Shown here piece by piece: positions 60,423-64,000 of a DNA stretch of 64,000 nucleotides. The stretch spans positions 620,001-684,000 of the forward strand of contig NZ_UAUL01000001.1 in the NCBI RefSeq assembly GCF_900456775.1. Reading direction: 5' to 3'. Source of the stretch: Sarcina ventriculi (GTDB lineage: Bacteria > Bacillota > Clostridia > Clostridiales > Clostridiaceae). Position 1 is the stretch's first letter. Each line of letters starts with the position of its first letter. The notes below the pieces were generated by a model. It saw only the letters and a program-made list of their open reading frames with translations. It was not told the origin of the DNA and searched no databases. Position numbers and translations under genes: made by a program.

Positions 60423-63068
60423 ATGAGCGATAAAAAAAGAAAAAAAGCTCAAAAATTAGATCAAGAGAATTTCAAACGTATTAGTTCAAAAATACATGAA
60501 AATAGTACACTTTCCAATGAAGAATTATTTAAAAAATTCAATACATCTCTTGATGGTTTGAGTGAAGCACAAATTAAGAAAAACATATCCACTTACGGAA
60601 ATAATAGCACTGATCCAAATAAAGAAAAACCAATAATAGTTCAATTTTGCAAAGCTTTCATAAATCCATTTGTATTTGTATTAGTTATAATTGCTATTAT
60701 AAGTTATCTTACAAATGTTGTGTTTGTAGCTCCAGGAACTCAAAGTTGGTCTCAAATCAACATTATACTTGTATTAATAGTAGTAGGTGGAGTAATTCAA
60801 TTTTCTCAAGAGTATAGATCGGGAAAATCTGCAAAAGCTTTGGCAAGTTACATAAAAAATACATGTCTAGTAAAAAGAAATGATAAAGATTTCGAACAAA
60901 TTGATACAAGAAAATTAGCAGTTGGAGATATAGTTAAGCTAAGAACTGGAGATATCGTTCCTGCTGATTTAAAAATTTTAGAGTGCAAGGATCTTATGAT
61001 TAGTCAATCAGCTTTGACTGGAGAATCTGAACCTGTACAAAAATTTACTATAAACAATTCTGATAGCTCAGAAATTGGAGATTATACAAACGTTTGCCTT
61101 CTAGGAACTAGTGTTGTAAGTGGAACAGCTATTGCTGTTGTTATCGGCACAGGTCAAAATACATATTTTGGTGCTATGCAATCTTCATTACAAGAGGCAG
61201 ACCCTGAAACAGAATTTGATAAAAGTGTTAGAAAAGTTTCTAAAATGCTTTTAATATTTATGGCTGTAATGGTGCCTCTAGTTCTTGTTATAGACTGGTA
61301 TCAAACAGGTAGTTTCTTTGATGCATTAACTTTTGCTGCATCACTTGCTGTTGGTTTAACACCTGAAATGTTACCTGCTATTGTATCTGAAAACCTTACT
61401 AAAGGTGCTTTAAAAATGGCTAAACGTAAAACAGTTGTAAAAAAAATTGGTGCAATTCAAAACTTTGGATCTATCGAAATACTTTGTACAGATAAAACTG
61501 GAACATTAACAGATGATCATATAAGAGTTGAAGAATGTATTGATATAACTGGTAGCACTTCTAATGAAGTCCTTAAGTATGCTTACTTAAATAGTGCAAA
61601 ACAAAACGGATTACAAAACGTAATTGACTTTGCCATAATAGAACGTGCTAAAGAATTAAATCTTGCTAAAGAATTAGATAACAATTTTAAGAAACATGAT
61701 GATTTAGCTTTTGATTTTAATAGACGTAGAATGTCTGTTTTAATTGAAGAAAATAACGAACCTTTATTAATAACAAAAGGTGCTTTTGAAGAAATGTTAC
61801 ATATTTCTAAATACATAGAGATGAACGGTGAATTATTAGAAATAGATTCTAAAATTATTTCTAATTTAAAGAAAAAAGTGAATAAATTAAACCTTGAAGG
61901 TATGAGAGTTATAGCTCTTGCTAAAAAACAACTTTCTAAAACTTCTGCAGCCTTAGAAGATGAATCAGAAATGACTTTAATAGGATTTTTAGGATTTTTA
62001 GATCCACCAAAAGAAACAACTAAAGCCGCATTAGATGCACTTGAATACTATGGTGTTGATGTAAAAATTCTAACTGGAGACAATGAACTAGTTACTAAAA
62101 AAGTTTGTGAACAAGTAGGATTTAAGATAACTGGAATTTTACTTGGTTCTGAAGTTTCTAAGATGTCTGATAATGAATTAAGAGCTGAAGCATTAAAAGC
62201 TAATGTTTTTGCTAAATTAAATCCTCTTCAAAAAGCAAGAATTGTTAGAGTATTAAAAAGCGCTAACAAAGTTGTTGGTTTTATGGGAGATGGTATAAAC
62301 GATTCTATTGCATTAAAAGAATCTGATGTTGGTATTTCAGTTGATACTGCTGTTGAAATTGCTAAAGAAAGTGCTGATGTTATTCTTTTAGAAAAAGATC
62401 TTATGGTACTTCAAGAAGGTATTATTGAAGGTAGAAAAGTTTTTGCTAATACTACAAAATATTTAAAAATTACCGCAAGTAACAACTATGGTAACTCTAT
62501 AAGTGTTCTTATGGCAGGTATATTCTTACCATTTGTTCCAATGCTACCTATTGAATTATTAGTACAAAACTTAGTTTACGATATTACTCAAGTATTTATC
62601 GCTTGGGATAATGTTGATCCAGAACTTATTGCTAAACCAAGAAAATGGAATGCTAAAGAAATGTCAAAAATGCTTATAGTATTTGGACCTTCTAACTCAA
62701 TATTTGATATTATCTGTTTTATTACCATGTGGTTTTACTTTGGTTGTACAACAGATGCTCAATCTGCTTTATTCCAAACTGGTTGGTTTATTGAAGGTGT
62801 ATCAAACTCCGTGTTCGTTCTATTTGCATTAAGAACAGAAAAAATACCTTTCTTACAAAGCAATCCGTCAAAATTATTTAGTGTGTCAATACTAGCCTCT
62901 TTGGCGGTTGGTTGGATACTACCATATACCCCTATCGGTCAAGCTATGGGTATGGTGTATATAACACCTTGGTACTTATTATATATCTTTGGATTAATGA
63001 TAGTATTATGTTTATTAGTTCAAGCGTTAAAGAAACTTTATATAAAAAGATTTGGCGCTCTCCTATAA
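60423..63068 (+). CDS. mgtA: Magnesium-translocating P-type ATPase (MgtA type)
   Basis: An 881-residue P3B-type ATPase. The actuator motif ALTGESEPVQK (about residues 198-208), phosphorylation motif CTDKTGTLTDD, nucleotide-binding part with KGAFEEM, and hinge MGDGINDSIALKESDVGISV are all present. About ten helices are expected. QFCKAFINPFVFVLVII in helix 1 and the AVGLTPEMLPAIVSENL segment in helix 4 are characteristic of MgtA/MgtB. It imports Mg2+ when external magnesium is low. It starts behind AAGGAGATTAAAAATG and is followed by a 29-codon membrane peptide gene. Confidence 0.93.
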   Translation: MSDKKRKKAQKLDQENFKRISSKIHENSTLSNEELFKKFNTSLDGLSEAQIKKNISTYGNNSTDPNKEKPIIVQFCKAFINPFVFVLVIIAIISYLTNVVFVAPGTQSWSQINIILVLIVVGGVIQFSQEYRSGKSAKALASYIKNTCLVKRNDKDFEQIDTRKLAVGDIVKLRTGDIVPADLKILECKDLMISQSALTGESEPVQKFTINNSDSSEIGDYTNVCLLGTSVVSGTAIAVVIGTGQNTYFGAMQSSLQEADPETEFDKSVRKVSKMLLIFMAVMVPLVLVIDWYQTGSFFDALTFAASLAVGLTPEMLPAIVSENLTKGALKMAKRKTVVKKIGAIQNFGSIEILCTDKTGTLTDDHIRVEECIDITGSTSNEVLKYAYLNSAKQNGLQNVIDFAIIERAKELNLAKELDNNFKKHDDLAFDFNRRRMSVLIEENNEPLLITKGAFEEMLHISKYIEMNGELLEIDSKIISNLKKKVNKLNLEGMRVIALAKKQLSKTSAALEDESEMTLIGFLGFLDPPKETTKAALDALEYYGVDVKILTGDNELVTKKVCEQVGFKITGILLGSEVSKMSDNELRAEALKANVFAKLNPLQKARIVRVLKSANKVVGFMGDGINDSIALKESDVGISVDTAVEIAKESADVILLEKDLMVLQEGIIEGRKVFANTTKYLKITASNNYGNSISVLMAGIFLPFVPMLPIELLVQNLVYDITQVFIAWDNVDPELIAKPRKWNAKEMSKMLIVFGPSNSIFDIICFITMWFYFGCTTDAQSALFQTGWFIEGVSNSVFVLFALRTEKIPFLQSNPSKLFSVSILASLAVGWILPYTPIGQAMGMVYITPWYLLYIFGLMIVLCLLVQALKKLYIKRFGALL

Positions 63069-63086
63069 TGAATGGGGGTGAATTAG

Positions 63087-63176
63087 ATGAGTACACTAAG
63101 CATTATTGGATTCATTGCTGGATTTATAGCTTATTTAGTTCTTCCAGCTATTGTTCTAATCAAAAAAGATCTTTAA
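63087..63176 (+). CDS. 29-residue membrane micropeptide downstream of mgtA
   Basis: ORF beginning MSTLSIIGFIAGFIAYLVLP and ending AIVLIKKDL, 18 bp past mgtA, with GGGGGTG seven bases before its ATG. It is a single hydrophobic helix with a basic tail and shares a transcript and terminator with mgtA. Single-span micropeptides that control or accompany cation pumps are known (MgtS and MgtR for Mg2+ transport, KdpF in the Kdp pump). No sequence homology is claimed. A role as an MgtA subunit or stabiliser is inference from position and size. Confidence 0.7.
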   Translation: MSTLSIIGFIAGFIAYLVLPAIVLIKKDL

Positions 63177-63230
63177 AATTTAATAACCACAAAACATATT
63201 TATTATGTATTAAAGTATTTAAATTAATGA

Positions 63231-63269
63231 AAATAATCTACGAGAAAATTTTACTCGTAGATTATTTTT
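63231..63269 (+). terminator. Terminator of the mgtA operon
   Basis: AATAATCTACGAG and CTCGTAGATTATT around a nine-base loop, followed by TTTATATTT. Confidence 0.9.
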
Positions 63270-63305
63270 ATATTTAAATATTAATTTTTTCAATTAATAC
63301 AAAAA

Positions 63306-63340
63306 GTTATCCACAATATCTTGTGGATATTGTGGATAAC
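63306..63340 (-). terminator. Terminator whose stem is made of DnaA boxes
   Basis: GTTATCCACAATATC (63306-63320) and its exact complement (63326-63340) flank TTGTG. Each arm contains a perfect DnaA box TTATCCACA. A third box with one mismatch lies across the loop. On the minus strand the hairpin is followed by TTTTTG, so it also fits a terminator of the gene at 63362. Confidence 0.75.
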
Positions 63341-63361
63341 TTATACTATATATGGATTGAT

Positions 63362-63778
63362 TTATTCAACAGTTGCTTCTTTTTCTTCCACAACTTCATC
63401 AGATTCAACCTCTTCGCTTAAATCAGCTGCCTCTTCAAGTTGTGCACCTTTTGCTTCTTCTATTGATTGTCTCAATTTTTCTTCTTCTAATATAACTTCT
63501 TCTTTTAATTTTAATATTTCATCTCTTTTAGCTTCAAGTTCAGCCTCAAGTTCTAATTGTTTTTGATTTAATTCTTCTATTTTATTATTAATTATATTTA
63601 TTTTTTCTTTGCTTTCTTCACTGTATTCTTCTATTGATATTTCTGAATCATTTTTTAAAGAATCATCTTCACAACAGCTTTTTAAATTTTTTGCAGATTT
63701 TATCCCTGCTATAGTTGCTACAACACCTGCTGCAGCTGCTGTTCCTGCTATCACTGCCATTAACTTTTTATCTTTCAT
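63362..63778 (-). CDS. Membrane-anchored coiled-coil protein
   Basis: A protein of about 138 residues: an Ala/Gly-rich N-terminal helix (MAVIAGTAAAAGVVATIAGI), a short link with two adjacent Cys (KSCCEDD), then a highly charged coiled coil rich in Glu, Lys and Leu (about residues 45-120) and an acidic tail. It resembles the general YtxH-like envelope or stress proteins in plan, but no family can be claimed. ATG 63778 stands behind AAAGGGGAAG, so the longer reading from 63802 is not used. Confidence 0.7.
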   Translation of the reverse strand: MKDKKLMAVIAGTAAAAGVVATIAGIKSAKNLKSCCEDDSLKNDSEISIEEYSEESKEKINIINNKIEELNQKQLELEAELEAKRDEILKLKEEVILEEEKLRQSIEEAKGAQLEEAADLSEEVESDEVVEEKEATVE

Positions 63779-63827
63779 AATAACTTCCCCTTTACTTCTC
63801 AAAATTTCATTATTAATTTAAACTCTA

Positions 63828-64000
63828 CTATTCTTTAAATATTATGCTTTTTGATTCTCCGCTTGAATCGACAAAAATCAATTCAACTTTAACAACATCT
63901 AGAACATTTATAGTTGTATCCTTATTATTAATCTTTATAAAATATTTTCCAGACTGTAATATTGGTTTGGACAAGCCATAAGCATGTCTACCCATAGCAT
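63828..64000 (-). CDS. Partial hypothetical gene, C-terminal part
   Basis: The last 57 or so codons of a minus-strand gene that begins right of the window. The visible part reads AMGRHAYGLSKPILQSGKYF and continues as a beta-rich stretch (KINNKDTTINVLDVVKVELI, then FVDSSGESKSIIFKE) to a TAG at 63828-63830. It lies about 50 bp upstream of the coiled-coil gene and may be in the same operon. I do not recognise the family. Confidence 0.6.
   Translation of the reverse strand, partial: AMGRHAYGLSKPILQSGKYFIKINNKDTTINVLDVVKVELIFVDSSGESKSIIFKE

Noticed and set aside
62912-63277. 121-codon plus-strand ORF overlapping the end of mgtA
   Set aside because: It is out of frame with mgtA and overlaps both its 3' end and the better supported 29-residue ORF at 63087, which has its own ribosome site.
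1-64000. tRNA, rRNA, CRISPR arrays, insertion sequences, prophage genes
   Set aside because: None recognised on reading both strands. A covariance-model search would be needed to exclude small structured RNAs.

Overview
The window is very AT-rich (intergenic DNA in particular is mostly A and T), with strong AGGAGG-type ribosome binding sites, many hairpin-plus-T-run terminators, and strictly anaerobic gene content: solo CooS carbon monoxide dehydrogenase, ferredoxin-domain Etf/lactate dehydrogenase, class I fumarase, ferredoxin/flavodoxin fusions. This points to a low-GC anaerobic Firmicute, most likely Clostridium sensu stricto; the species cannot be fixed from the sequence alone. It looks like ordinary chromosome: I see no rRNA, tRNA, CRISPR array, prophage or insertion sequence.

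Layout. 1-590: 5' region of a gene lying left of the window, with a cre-like palindrome. 590-3904 (minus): DedA, alpha/beta hydrolase, ABM monooxygenase, MarR regulator, ECF transporter S component. 4248-7598 (plus): MacB/FtsX-type ABC exporter of one ATPase and two permeases. 7682-11275 (minus): metallo-beta-lactamase-fold hydrolase, response regulator, histidine kinase and a His-rich protein. 11603-12717: MarR regulator and a methyltransferase. 13287-15549 (plus): a three-gene cassette of PTPS-like protein, XrtG-type exosortase homologue and processive glycosyltransferase, in which the exosortase homologue seems to have lost its catalytic residues. 15641-16825 (minus): LuxS and a nitroreductase. 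17276-20922 (plus): KimA-type potassium importer with an unusual leader, then a lysine riboswitch and LysP. 21028-24469: small membrane proteins, a NiCoT nickel/cobalt permease and a CCG-domain protein. 24522-29012 (minus): two tandem YhgE/Pip proteins.

29278-35897 (minus) is a C4-dicarboxylate locus: fumarase beta and alpha, AEC transporter, KdgT-family permease, malic enzyme and a LysR regulator. 36284-43836 holds a Bcr/CflA efflux pump, an ArsR-EFR1-SDR operon, a nitroreductase, thioredoxin, HxlR regulator, a GltD-like flavoprotein and two tandem GtrA proteins. 44095-49477 is a divergent lactate locus: nickel-dependent lactate racemase LarA on one side and the electron-bifurcating EtfB-EtfA-LctD lactate dehydrogenase on the other, with matching palindromic operators in front of each. 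49612-56196: DUF5808 protein, a shortened LevR-like sigma-54 activator, glycogen phosphorylase and an unknown protein behind a near-consensus promoter. 56353-64000: GT-C glycosyltransferase, CooS, MgtA-type P-type ATPase followed by a 29-residue membrane micropeptide, a coiled-coil membrane protein whose terminator is built from DnaA boxes, and a partial gene at the right edge.

Themes. Three nickel-linked functions occur here (NiCoT uptake, LarA, CooS), without their maturation genes. Lactate, malate and fumarate use dominate the metabolism. Several cre-like sites related to GATAGCGCTATC suggest carbon catabolite control. The best candidates for undescribed biology are the degenerate XrtG cassette, the kimA leader with mutually exclusive hairpins, the mgtA leader with its downstream micropeptide, and the CooS with an apparently altered C-cluster ligand.
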